Shown here in pieces: positions 44,560 to 53,223 of a stretch of 54,372 nucleotides of DNA. The notes under the pieces were generated by a model. It was not told where the DNA came from. It saw nothing but the letters and a program-made list of their open reading frames with translations, and made no database searches. The position numbers and the translations under genes were made by a program. Location: the NCBI GenBank assembly GCA_002503205.1, contig DARE01000074.1, positions 1-54,372 on the forward strand, read 5' to 3'. The stretch's first letter is position 1. The number at the start of each line of letters is the position of its first letter. This DNA comes from Thermoplasmatales archaeon UBA447 (lineage in GTDB: Archaea > Thermoplasmatota > Thermoplasmata > Thermoplasmatales > Thermoplasmataceae).

Positions 44560-45639
44560 TCAGGAAATCTCCACAAGGTCTCTGGTGGCAGTTGTAATGA
44601 GATCATAACCCTCTTCAGTGACTATAACATCATCCTCGATCCTGACACCTCCTTTCTTGGGCACATATACTCCGGGTTCCACTGTCACAACCATGTTTGC
44701 TTTGAGATTGAAATCGTAATTGGGGGATAGTGCCGGATGATCATGAACATCCATGCCGAGGCCATGCCCAAGAGAATGGATGAATCTGCCTTTGTATTTG
44801 GAATGGTCAATCACCTCTCTTGCGGCCAGATCTGCATCTTTGCCGTTTCTGTTTGCCCTGACTGCTTCCATCCCTTTTCTCTGGGCCTCATATACAGTCT
44901 CATACATCTCTTTCTGTTCCTGGTCTGCTCTCCCAAATACAAATGTTCTAGTTATGTCAGAGCAGTATCTCTTGTACCTTGCTCCAAAATCTATAAGCAC
45001 TGTGTCATTTCTCTTCAGCTTTCTGTTTCCAGGGCTGTAATGTGGCATGGATGAATTATCCCCGAATGCAACGATTGTGCTGAAGGATGGCTCTGAAGCT
45101 CCAAGATTCATCATTTCATATGCAACAAGTGATGCAACCTCGCTTTCAGTCATACCCTCTCTGATCTTGCCTACTGTGGTGCCAATGGCTTCGCTCCCTA
45201 TCCTGGCTGCTTCCCTGATCCTGTCCAGTTCCTCTTTTGTCTTTATCTTCCTTGCCTCGCTAATTGAAACTGATACGTCCAGAAATTCCTTGTCCGGTAC
45301 AACCCTGAGCAGATCCTTATACCTGTCCAGTGTGAGTGATGAATAATTCAACCCAACTGTGGAATAACCGTTAAGCAACTCTTTGATGTATTTCTCATAT
45401 TCAGATTTCCTGTTGTAAACCAGAACCTCGAGACCTGTCCTCCTTGCACTCTCTTCCTCCAGAGAAGATGTCAGGATCTTGACCTCTTCCGGTGTTACAA
45501 AGAGGGCGGAGCCCTCGAATAGGCCGCCGTCGACACCTGTAAGATAAAAAAATGTCTTATCGACTGAATTTTCATTACCCTGCAATATTAGAATGGCCTC
45601 AGCCTCCCTTGCGTAATCAAATATTCTCTTTGGGTCCAT
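44560..45639 (-). CDS. Xaa-Pro dipeptidase/aminopeptidase (M24)
   Basis: A 359-residue metallopeptidase of the pita-bread fold that splits peptides with proline in second place. The five metal ligands are present: Asp217 and Asp228 (LIDFGARYKRYCSDI), His292 (HSLGHGLGMDVHDHP), Glu321 (VEPGVYVP) and Glu335 (VRIEDDV). The N-terminal 130 residues form the creatinase-type domain. No signal peptide, so cytoplasmic; it would finish digestion of peptides from imported protein, in line with a scavenging life and with the secreted S53 protease. It lies upstream of priL in the same operon. Confidence 0.94.
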   Translation of the reverse strand: MDPKRIFDYAREAEAILILQGNENSVDKTFFYLTGVDGGLFEGSALFVTPEEVKILTSSLEEESARRTGLEVLVYNRKSEYEKYIKELLNGYSTVGLNYSSLTLDRYKDLLRVVPDKEFLDVSVSISEARKIKTKEELDRIREAARIGSEAIGTTVGKIREGMTESEVASLVAYEMMNLGASEPSFSTIVAFGDNSSMPHYSPGNRKLKRNDTVLIDFGARYKRYCSDITRTFVFGRADQEQKEMYETVYEAQRKGMEAVRANRNGKDADLAAREVIDHSKYKGRFIHSLGHGLGMDVHDHPALSPNYDFNLKANMVVTVEPGVYVPKKGGVRIEDDVIVTEEGYDLITTATRDLVEIS

Positions 45640-45705
45640 CAGATATCAACCCTTTATTGCCGGGGCTCTAATTATTTCTTTTCATTGAGTTCGATTACAC
45701 TTTAT

Positions 45706-46359
45706 ATGGGTCTAAGGAATTTAGATTCATTGCTTATCACAGAGATATTCCAGAGCATTCAGGGGGAAGGGAGGTACATTGGCATCCCGATGCTCTTCGT
45801 CAGGACAAACAGGTGCAACCTCAGATGCAGGTGGTGTGACTCCACCTATACATTTCAGGGTGGGAATGAGGTCACTCTCCAGGAGCTTGCAGGCAGGGTT
45901 AAGGAATACGGGCATGAATGGGTATGCTTCACGGGTGGAGAGCCTTTGCTTCAGAGGGAGGCACTTCAGTTTGTTGATCTTGCCCATGATCTGGGTAAAA
46001 ATGTACTTCTTGAGACAGGGGGTTCCCTCTCTGTAAAAGAGATGGCCAGAAGAGATTCAGTCTACATTGATATGGACATAAAGACGCCATCTTCCGGAGA
46101 GGAAAATTCTCTTTTGAAAAAAAACCTGAACTATCTGAGGGAACAGGATTACATCAAATTCGTCATTTCTGATAAGAATGATCTTGAGTACAGCATAAGG
46201 TTCCTCCAGGACAACAGACTGAACGTTGAAGCACTCTTTCAGCCTGCCTGGGGAACATCCCTGCAGTGGATTGCCGAGGAGGTGCTTGGCAGGGGAATTA
46301 ATGCCAGAGTGCTCCCTCAGCTGCACAAAATCATCTGGGGAGAGAGAAGGGGGGTTTGA
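45706..46359 (+). CDS. queE: 7-carboxy-7-deazaguanine synthase QueE (radical SAM)
   Basis: A 217-residue radical SAM enzyme that contracts carboxytetrahydropterin to the 7-deazaguanine core, used in archaea for archaeosine in tRNA. The N-terminus FQSIQGEGRYIGIP and the cluster motif CNLRCRWC (Cys37, Cys41, Cys44) are typical, as is WVCFTGGEPLLQ near residue 72. The ATG at 45706 is preferred over the TTG at 45685, because the family begins just before the SIQGEG motif. The dihydroorotase ATG directly follows its stop codon, implying co-transcription. Other archaeosine genes are not in the window. Confidence 0.93.
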   Translation: MGLRNLDSLLITEIFQSIQGEGRYIGIPMLFVRTNRCNLRCRWCDSTYTFQGGNEVTLQELAGRVKEYGHEWVCFTGGEPLLQREALQFVDLAHDLGKNVLLETGGSLSVKEMARRDSVYIDMDIKTPSSGEENSLLKKNLNYLREQDYIKFVISDKNDLEYSIRFLQDNRLNVEALFQPAWGTSLQWIAEEVLGRGINARVLPQLHKIIWGERRGV

Positions 46360-47616
46360 ATGGATAGAATATTCACTGGCAGATTCTACTTTCGGGGAAA
46401 GTTTGATGAATTGGATGTTGCAGTATCTGATGGAAAGATTCAGCGCATAGGCAAATCACTAACAGGCGCTCCAAAGACAAAACTCTGGAAGCCTGCCATA
46501 CCATCCGGATTCGATTCCCATGTTCACTTCAGGGAACCGGGAGAATCGGAAAGTGAGGACTACAGGACAGGGAGCATGTCTGCTGTTTACGGAGGCACAA
46601 CTACAGTTCTGGACATGCCGAACAACCTCATACCAATCAGGGATTATGAGCGTTTCAGGAATAAACTTGCAATAGCCTCAGGAAAATCCTTCTGCGATTT
46701 TGGGCTCTACTCCCTCTTTGATGGGAGAAATCTGCCTGTGATAGATAGAGATTCATGCGGCCTTAAGATATTTCTTGGTGGAAGCACAAATTCACTTCCA
46801 ATTTCTGATGAGAGCGATTCCCTTCTCCTGCTGAAGGATTATGAAAAACCTGTCGTGTTTCATGGGGAAAGTGCCTCCTGCCTTTCGAGGCATCTCCTAG
46901 CGGAAGTCAAAAATCTCAAAGAACACGATCTGTCCCGGCCGGAGGAATGTGAGATGGAATCTGCAAATTTGCTGGCAAAACACAGTTTCCGATCACCTGT
47001 CATGACACACATCAGTTCTCCGAAGACCCTTGATCTGCTTCCTGCCGACTTTGCCACTGAGACCACTCCCCACCACCTTCTGCTCAACAACGACATGGAC
47101 CTTGGCCCCTATGGGAAGTGCAATCCGCCACTTCGTACAAGACAGACACAAGAGGCATTGCTTCAGGCATTTCTTGATGGCAGGATTCATGCAGTTTCCT
47201 CTGATCATGCTCCACACCCTGAGGAGAGGAAGGGTGAATTCCAGTACGCATCTTCCGGAATAATTGGTGTTGAGACCAGAATACCACTGCTCCTGGGGCT
47301 TGTTGCCAAGAAGATACTTCCCCTTGACATTATGATCAGAACCTCATCATCCAATCCTGCGAAAAAATTTGGATTAAAGAAAGGGATGATTGAAGAGGGT
47401 TACTATGCTGATTTCATGACTTTTGATCTTTCTGAGATAAAAAGGATAAAACCGGAGAAACTTCATTCAAAGAACAGTATTACACCATTCTCGGGTTTTG
47501 AAGCGGTGTTCCCATCATCCGTGATCCTCAGAGGCGAATTTGCCCTTCAGGATGGGGAGATTATTGAAGATCCAACTGGAGCATTTACCTCAGATCTTAT
47601 CAGAGAGAACCCTTAA
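46360..47616 (+). CDS. pyrC: Dihydroorotase PyrC
   Basis: A 418-residue amidohydrolase of the class I dihydroorotase type that closes carbamoyl-aspartate to dihydroorotate in pyrimidine synthesis. The zinc ligands His54 and His56 stand in DSHVHFREPG, a lysine suitable for carbamylation is Lys136 in GLKIFLGG, and the catalytic Asp282 is in SSDHAPHPEE. The substrate-binding CNPPLRT motif is at 254-260. It begins right after the queE stop. Its 3' end overlaps the end of the convergent phosphatase gene by 27 bases. No other pyrimidine genes are in the window. Confidence 0.93.
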   Translation: MDRIFTGRFYFRGKFDELDVAVSDGKIQRIGKSLTGAPKTKLWKPAIPSGFDSHVHFREPGESESEDYRTGSMSAVYGGTTTVLDMPNNLIPIRDYERFRNKLAIASGKSFCDFGLYSLFDGRNLPVIDRDSCGLKIFLGGSTNSLPISDESDSLLLLKDYEKPVVFHGESASCLSRHLLAEVKNLKEHDLSRPEECEMESANLLAKHSFRSPVMTHISSPKTLDLLPADFATETTPHHLLLNNDMDLGPYGKCNPPLRTRQTQEALLQAFLDGRIHAVSSDHAPHPEERKGEFQYASSGIIGVETRIPLLLGLVAKKILPLDIMIRTSSSNPAKKFGLKKGMIEEGYYADFMTFDLSEIKRIKPEKLHSKNSITPFSGFEAVFPSSVILRGEFALQDGEIIEDPTGAFTSDLIRENP

Positions 47617-48267
47617 TATTAAATCTGCTGTCCCTTCACCATAAGGGATTTCACTTACAATGTCCGAGATCTCCCTGAGTTCCTTCTCCGCGTTGGCCGG
47701 TGCGCCCTTCACAACTTTATCCATAAACATAGGAAGATCATTGAAGTTGTCTCCGATCACCATTGCCTCATTTTCCCTTATGGAATAATGATCCATAAGC
47801 CATTTCAATGCGAATCCCTTGTTCTGCCCTGGATTGAGTATATGCCAGGAAAAGCCGCTGTTTGTTATTTCCACGCCAGAATCCTGTGCCATTTTTCTAA
47901 TTCTTGCGTTGTCTTTGCCGGTTGGCCCGTACCCCATTGAGCAGTATCTCCACTGGTTGGTTATAAGGTCTGTTGCAAGCCCCTCTTCCAGCAACCTCTC
48001 CAATAATTTTCTTGGCTTTTCTATGCCGAAGAATGATCTGACACCTGTGTCGTCAATCATCACACCACCGTTCTCCCCAAAGACTGGTGCTTCCAGGCCT
48101 ATGAATACCCTTAAAGAATACATAACAGGAATGACATTTCCACTTACGAGGCTAACCTTAAGGCCATTATCCTGAGCCATCCTCATGGCTTCGATAGCTT
48201 TTGTGGATATGGCTCTCCTGGAATCCGTAAGTGTGCCGTCCACGTCCATCAGAATAAGTTTAATCAC
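47590..48267 (-). CDS. Phosphoglycolate phosphatase, archaeal HAD type
   Basis: A HAD-superfamily phosphatase of about 225 residues, similar in plan to the structurally known Thermoplasma acidophilum enzyme. The nucleophile motif is LILMDVDGTLTD (Asp8 and Asp10), motif II SLVSGNVIPV, the cap carries GENGGVMIDD, and motif IV is VIGDNFNDLPMF. It should remove phosphate from 2-phosphoglycolate, a by-product of DNA repair and metabolism. The GTG at 48267 gives the family start (M-I-K/R-L); the ATG at 48288 would add seven residues and reach within five bases of the divergent RNase P protein gene. Confidence 0.9.
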   Translation of the reverse strand: MIKLILMDVDGTLTDSRRAISTKAIEAMRMAQDNGLKVSLVSGNVIPVMYSLRVFIGLEAPVFGENGGVMIDDTGVRSFFGIEKPRKLLERLLEEGLATDLITNQWRYCSMGYGPTGKDNARIRKMAQDSGVEITNSGFSWHILNPGQNKGFALKWLMDHYSIRENEAMVIGDNFNDLPMFMDKVVKGAPANAEKELREISDIVSEIPYGEGTADLILRVLSDKI

Positions 48268-48292
48268 AGTAAGTGATTGCAGAATCATATTT

Positions 48293-48586
48293 ATGGTAAA
48301 CCGAAAGGATATCCGGAATCCAACTGAAATTGCCAGGATCAGGATCGAATCCCTTCAAAGAATGATTTTAAGTCACAACGAAGACATAGATTTTCTGAGA
48401 AACTGTACAAGAATGATGCAGTTGCTTTCCCAGCGTGTGAATATTACTCTTCCCCTATATATAAAGAGAAGCTTCTGTAGAAAATGTGGAACACCTTATG
48501 GAAAGGAGACATTAATAAGGGTAAGAAGGAAAATAGTGCATGTCAGATGCGGCTACTGTGGTGAGATTAGAAGGCTTCCTTACTGA
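48293..48586 (+). CDS. rnp4: RNase P protein component 4 (Rpp21/Rpr2 family)
   Basis: A 97-residue archaeal RNase P subunit that helps the catalytic RNA process the 5' end of pre-tRNA. The N-terminal part is two basic helices (IARIRIESLQRMI...), and the C-terminal zinc ribbon has Cys62, Cys65, Cys86 and Cys89 (FCRKCG and VRCGYCG). The frame is open far upstream, but that part lies antisense within the phosphatase gene; the ATG at 48293 gives the family start. The promoter must lie inside the start of the divergent phosphatase gene. Confidence 0.9.
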   Translation: MVNRKDIRNPTEIARIRIESLQRMILSHNEDIDFLRNCTRMMQLLSQRVNITLPLYIKRSFCRKCGTPYGKETLIRVRRKIVHVRCGYCGEIRRLPY

Positions 48587-48587
48587 C

Positions 48588-48824
48588 TTACTCGTTAAGA
48601 GTCTCAATCTGGAACATTACCTTGAATCCCTCAAGTGTTGCCTGAATCTTATCTGCGAACCATATTGAGTCATCTGCAGTGGCACTGTCGCCCCACTCAT
48701 ATATCATATCATGTTCTCCTATGACAGGCTTGAATCCAAGGGACCTCAACCTATTTATGACTTCGCTAGGTTTTGCACCTTCGCTGGAAAATGATACTTT
48801 AAGATAGGTCTTCATCGGTTTCAT
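48588..48824 (-). CDS. Small hypothetical protein
   Basis: A 78-residue protein that I do not recognise. It reads as an alpha/beta unit: strand TYLKVSFSS, helix KPSEVINRLRSLG, strand, then an acidic YEWGDSATADDSIWFADKIQATLEG helix and a final strand VMFQIETL, which resembles a ferredoxin-like or ACT-like fold. The start is ATG at 48824 (ATG at 48815 is possible), with a TATA-like CTATATATGG about 24 bases upstream fitting a leaderless transcript. It ends one base after the convergent RNase P protein gene. Confidence 0.65.
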   Translation of the reverse strand: MKPMKTYLKVSFSSEGAKPSEVINRLRSLGFKPVIGEHDMIYEWGDSATADDSIWFADKIQATLEGFKVMFQIETLNE

Positions 48825-48897
48825 CGCTACATTTAAGCCCCATATATAGTTTTTTCTTGCAGGATTATAAAAAGAATGGTTTAAAAATGGGAAAATA

Positions 48898-51800
48898 TTA
48901 AGATCCGGAGTTCCCGGAGTCTTTCTTGCTGAACTTTGATGGCCACCAGTTGAGCCTCTTGAGAAGCAACATAACAGCCGGAACGAAGAAGGGCCAGCTC
49001 ACGAATGTGTCAATGAGAACACCAAGTGCAAGCCCGGCACCGATCTCCTGAATTATGGCAAGCTGACTGAATACCAGTGCACCGAAGGTTGCGAACAGAA
49101 GCGAACCAAGTGTAACAATCACACCCCCATTTTCCGTGATGCTTTTTGCGATTCCAACTGCATCATCGTTCCCCTTCATTACCTCCTCCCTTACCCTTGT
49201 GATCATAAAAATATCATAATCAAGGCCAACTGCCAGCAGAGTTATGACGGTAAACATGGGGAGAAATATCAGTATGGACAGGTGAAGCAGATAGAAGAGG
49301 AAGGCATAGGCTATTGATAGAGAAATTATGACTGATGCCAGAACCATAAATATGAGCCTAATGGGTGTGAACACTGAACCAAGTTGAATGAAAAGAACCA
49401 GGAATATGGCTATTGAAAGGATCGGCACAAGCTTGGCAAAACTGCTTGAGGTGAAACTGTATGCATTGTTAAGGCCTTCAGTAAGTCCCCCGACATAGAA
49501 TTTATAATCCCCACCGGAAGTTGATGTGATAATTGAGTCCAGGTTCTTCACATTCTTTGTTGACTGTGAGCTCCATGCAACCGACCCAAGCTGGAAATCC
49601 ACGACCGCATAGTGAGAATTGTTTCCTATGAATGTGTCCATCTGTTTCGTATATGTTGACCTGTATGTTGCGTTCACGCCTGTCAGATCAGGCGAAACCT
49701 GAGAACCATATGGAAAAGTCGGGCCATATACCTGCGTTATGCCAGTATGATTTATCAGGCGATTCTCCAGAGATGAGATCTGGTTCATTTCAGCAACATT
49801 GTATGTTCCATTGGCAATTAGGGGTTGCTGGAAATCCAGTATGATGTAACCTCTGTCAAAAAAATCCCCATGGAATGAGGAATTTACAACCTCTATAGCC
49901 TGAATTCCACTGCTTGGAGGTACCAGGGAGAACAGATCCATGTTTGTTGGGGTGGAGAAATAGACATAACTCCCAATAAGTGTAAGAACAATAAATATTC
50001 CAAGGACCTTCAGGCGGTTTCCATGGACGGTTGAAGCAACTTTCTGGAAATATTTGCCTTCCTCTTCTCCCCTGTATCGCCCAAATATTCTCTTCTTTCC
50101 CCTTGTTAGAATGGCAATCAGAAGAGTGTTGGCAACAAGAATTGTAATAAGTACACCAATGGCGTTGGATATCCCGGCGTCGGAGAAAAGAGGAATATTT
50201 GCTATCCAGAGTGCCAGGTAGGATATTCCCACCGTTATTCCGGACGTGAATACAGCATGTCCGGCCCATTTTGTGCTTTCAGACGCAGGGCTAGAATTCC
50301 CATTTCTATATTCTCTGCGATATCTTGCCATAATGTAGACAACATAGTCACTGGACAGGCCCAACAGAAGAATCAGCAGCAATGTCGGAGTTATGAATGA
50401 CACGGATGTCCTCAGGACATATTTGTAGAGAAGTCCGTCGACAGACATGGATGTAAGAGCTGAAACAAGGAAGATAAGCAGTGGGAGGAAGGCAGCGTAT
50501 ACAGACCTGAAGAATATGCCAACGATAAGGACTGAAATGGCAATTCCAATGGCGAGTGCTCTTATAAGCCCGGAGGTGGTCTCTCCACTTAGCTGATTTC
50601 CAAGCGCTGATGAGCCTGCGGCAAATGACTGTACATCCTTTACATTTGAGGTTGAATTCTTGAATATTCCCAGAATGTGGTTAACCTCAGGCACTGAAAG
50701 ATTTACGGTGGAAGTGATCTCTGTAATCTGTGTTGAGTTGTCAAATCCCACAAGCTGATGCAGAAGATATTGGGACGGAACAACGGGATACTGGCTGAAA
50801 TTACGTTCTGAAAGAACAGAATAGAGAGTTGAGTTGAGACTTGAAGACTCATTTACAAGCTTTACGAAAAGTGGCAAGTTGCTCTTCTGAATCACCTGGA
50901 CAGGATTCCCGTTGTAATCTTTTTCAATGGCGGATGATACCTCAAACTCAACAGATTGCATCACCGGATTCATTTCAGAGCTGAGAGTCTGATTTGTTAT
51001 CTCAGATATGAAAGAATAGGGCGAGGTAACAAGATAGGATGTTATATCTTGCTTTATGGTTGAATTTAATGATGATTCAAGCACAATTTGGCTCACACCT
51101 TTCAAGGCGTGTAAATATGATGAATTGAAAAGTCCTGGTTGATTGGTATAATTGGAATATGTTAGAGGAGGTGTGCTAAGTGCTCCCACTAGGTTAGAAT
51201 ATAACGTATGATTGGCCATTGCATACTGAAACGTGGAGTTGGATAGTGTGTTTAATATGGATTCTTCAGGATTTTCAGTGTTAGTGTAGTTGTTTTCGAA
51301 AATCTTGAAAAATTCAACTGCAGGAAAAGATGTGTTTCCAATTTCTGATGCCAAAGATGCTGGAACTGGGACAGACCTGTTCTGAATTAGGTATGCTTCA
51401 GAAAGAGTTCTGGAATAGGATACGTTGTCTCCCCCTCCTGCAATATACTTCGCAGGAAGACCATATACAGAACTTACAAACAGATTCCCGGTCGCATTCA
51501 GTATGGATACCAAACCACTTAGTTCTAAAGCCAGCGGATAGGTGAACTTGTCAAGGCCTTTTGTTGCATTGGCGAGAGCATGCAAACTGCTATTTTCCAC
51601 CTCTATAAAGCTCAGAAAAGAAGCATTTCCCCCTAAACTTTCAATGTAACTTCTGGTTTTAGACTGTGCATTTATAAGGGAAAGAATGGCGGGCTGTGAA
51701 TATATGCTCTCGTTAGTGTTTACAACTACCAGGCTTGAGGAGCTGTTTCCATTGGTAGCTGATGAGTTTGAGGAACCGTTGAAGTAAGTTGACATATAGT

Positions 51801-51984
51801 TTGCGGCATTACTGGCCATTGATGATTTTGGCACAATGTCACTTGAGAGGTTATAAGAAGTATTTGTGAAGAGCAACGTAGAAAATGGAAGCATGATTAG
51901 AATCACTATAACCCATATGATGATCACTTTGCCGCTGTTTTTCTCGACGGCGCGACCAATGCGCTGAAAAGAGTTCTCTAGCAT
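48898..51984 (-). CDS. MMPL/RND-superfamily membrane transporter
   Basis: A 1028-residue exporter-like membrane protein with about 12 helices in two repeats. Each repeat shows the MMPL pattern: GLSSDYVVYIMARYRREYRNG in the first and GLDYDIFMITRVREEVMKG in the second, with the conserved Asp-Tyr pair that carries proton coupling in this family. The two large external loops (residues about 45-480 and 690-840) are very rich in N-x-S/T sites, as in archaeal S-layer-exposed proteins. Substrate is unknown; lipids or toxic compounds are typical for MMPL proteins. It is transcribed alone, divergent from the AGT-EndoV gene. Confidence 0.92.
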   Translation of the reverse strand: MLENSFQRIGRAVEKNSGKVIIIWVIVILIMLPFSTLLFTNTSYNLSSDIVPKSSMASNAANYMSTYFNGSSNSSATNGNSSSSLVVVNTNESIYSQPAILSLINAQSKTRSYIESLGGNASFLSFIEVENSSLHALANATKGLDKFTYPLALELSGLVSILNATGNLFVSSVYGLPAKYIAGGGDNVSYSRTLSEAYLIQNRSVPVPASLASEIGNTSFPAVEFFKIFENNYTNTENPEESILNTLSNSTFQYAMANHTLYSNLVGALSTPPLTYSNYTNQPGLFNSSYLHALKGVSQIVLESSLNSTIKQDITSYLVTSPYSFISEITNQTLSSEMNPVMQSVEFEVSSAIEKDYNGNPVQVIQKSNLPLFVKLVNESSSLNSTLYSVLSERNFSQYPVVPSQYLLHQLVGFDNSTQITEITSTVNLSVPEVNHILGIFKNSTSNVKDVQSFAAGSSALGNQLSGETTSGLIRALAIGIAISVLIVGIFFRSVYAAFLPLLIFLVSALTSMSVDGLLYKYVLRTSVSFITPTLLLILLLGLSSDYVVYIMARYRREYRNGNSSPASESTKWAGHAVFTSGITVGISYLALWIANIPLFSDAGISNAIGVLITILVANTLLIAILTRGKKRIFGRYRGEEEGKYFQKVASTVHGNRLKVLGIFIVLTLIGSYVYFSTPTNMDLFSLVPPSSGIQAIEVVNSSFHGDFFDRGYIILDFQQPLIANGTYNVAEMNQISSLENRLINHTGITQVYGPTFPYGSQVSPDLTGVNATYRSTYTKQMDTFIGNNSHYAVVDFQLGSVAWSSQSTKNVKNLDSIITSTSGGDYKFYVGGLTEGLNNAYSFTSSSFAKLVPILSIAIFLVLFIQLGSVFTPIRLIFMVLASVIISLSIAYAFLFYLLHLSILIFLPMFTVITLLAVGLDYDIFMITRVREEVMKGNDDAVGIAKSITENGGVIVTLGSLLFATFGALVFSQLAIIQEIGAGLALGVLIDTFVSWPFFVPAVMLLLKRLNWWPSKFSKKDSGNSGS

Positions 51985-52091
51985 CGGAGAGGATGATTGC
52001 TTCTCCCTTAAGAAATATTACGAAATCGACATACTGCTTTTTTTAGGTCCAAGATGAATAATTAGATATAATCGGTCTAACTCTTATAAAA

Positions 52092-53075
52092 ATGCAGCAT
52101 AACATTTACAGTGAAGGTGAGCTTCACGATTTTGACCTTTATTCATACTTTTACGGCCTCGTAAGACAGATTCCACGAGGAAAAGTGACAACTTATGGTG
52201 CTCTTGCCAGAGCTCTTGGAGATATAGTTGCTGCAAGAGCCTGTGGTCATATGCTCTCAATAAACCCACAACCTGAAATTACGCCATGCTACCGGGTTGT
52301 CAAATCGGATGGAAGTGTATGGAAATTCACCCATATACTAGGGGTTGCAGAAAAAGAGAGGCGGCTTGCATCAGATGGGATAAGGATAAAGGATGGAAAA
52401 ATTCTGGATTTTGACGATGTCTTATACGAGGACTTTGATTCAATTCATCCTCTTGAAATAATGAGGGAGCTGCAGAATAAAACAAGGGAGAAACTTCGAA
52501 TGAAAGATGATTTTGGATCAAAGAGAATGGGTGCCGTGGATGTCTCCTATGACGATTTTTTCGGTTACGGTTCATTTGTATATGAAGATGGAGACAAATT
52601 ATCCATAAGGAATGCTGTAATACCCGTTCGTTTTCCTTATATTCCCGGCTATCTTGCTTTCAGGGAATTCAAATTTATCAAAGAACTTTGCAACGGCTTT
52701 GATGGAATTCTTCTAGTTGATGCCAATGGCTACCTGCACCCCAGGCGGATCGGGCTGGCTTCATATTCTGGAGTTAAGCTTGACATCCCCTCAATAGGGG
52801 TTGCAAAAAGTTTACTTCTTGGAAGAAGGAATGGGCAATGGATTGAAATTGACGGAGAAAAAATGGCCTACTCAATAAATAATAAAACAATAGTGAGTGC
52901 TGGGCACCGAGTAAGCCTTGAAACCTCTATTTTAATGCTTCAAGAAAAATATGATGAAGGTTATCCGGATCTTCTCAAGCAGGCCCATAATGCAACCGTG
53001 AGATTGAGAGCTGAGAATGCTCCAGTTGCAGAAGAAGCATTTGCTGGTTTCAATAGTTCAAAACCTAATTTTTAG
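52092..53075 (+). CDS. Fused O6-alkylguanine-DNA alkyltransferase/endonuclease V
   Basis: A 327-residue two-domain repair protein. Residues 15-105 form an alkyltransferase (Ogt/AGT) domain: IPRGKVTTYGALARALG, the Arg49 finger (AARACG) and the acceptor Cys66 in TPCYRVV, where the usual PCHRV histidine is tyrosine. Residues about 130-320 are endonuclease V, which nicks beside deaminated bases such as inosine: Asp150 (GAVDVSY), Glu192 (FREF) and Asp210 (LLVDANG) match its catalytic triad, and HPRRIGLAS plus IPSIGVAKSLL follow. A fused protein of this design was shown to have both activities in Ferroplasma acidarmanus. TATA-like gatataat lies about 25 bases upstream (leaderless). Confidence 0.94.
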   Translation: MQHNIYSEGELHDFDLYSYFYGLVRQIPRGKVTTYGALARALGDIVAARACGHMLSINPQPEITPCYRVVKSDGSVWKFTHILGVAEKERRLASDGIRIKDGKILDFDDVLYEDFDSIHPLEIMRELQNKTREKLRMKDDFGSKRMGAVDVSYDDFFGYGSFVYEDGDKLSIRNAVIPVRFPYIPGYLAFREFKFIKELCNGFDGILLVDANGYLHPRRIGLASYSGVKLDIPSIGVAKSLLLGRRNGQWIEIDGEKMAYSINNKTIVSAGHRVSLETSILMLQEKYDEGYPDLLKQAHNATVRLRAENAPVAEEAFAGFNSSKPNF

Positions 53076-53148
53076 GAAAAATGGATTATCATTATATGTA
53101 TTCATTTTTATCAATATTTATAAAAACACTTACAGTGAAGATAAAAGT

Positions 53149-53182
53149 AAGGAGGTGAGTGGGAGTTTTTTTAACAAAGTAA
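53149..53182 (+). other. Perfect ribosome-binding site with a tiny reading frame
   Basis: AAGGAGGTGA (53149-53158) is the full complement of the 16S rRNA 3' end. It is followed at once by a seven-codon frame GTG...TAA (53159-53182), or an eleven-codon one from GTG at 53155. The next real gene begins 42 bases later. A TATA-like atttataaaa (about 53116-53125) lies before it. It could be a leader peptide, a remnant or chance. Confidence 0.3.
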
Positions 53183-53223
53183 TCCAATAAAAAAGCTTTA
53201 AGGTCTATTAAGATTACATTCTA

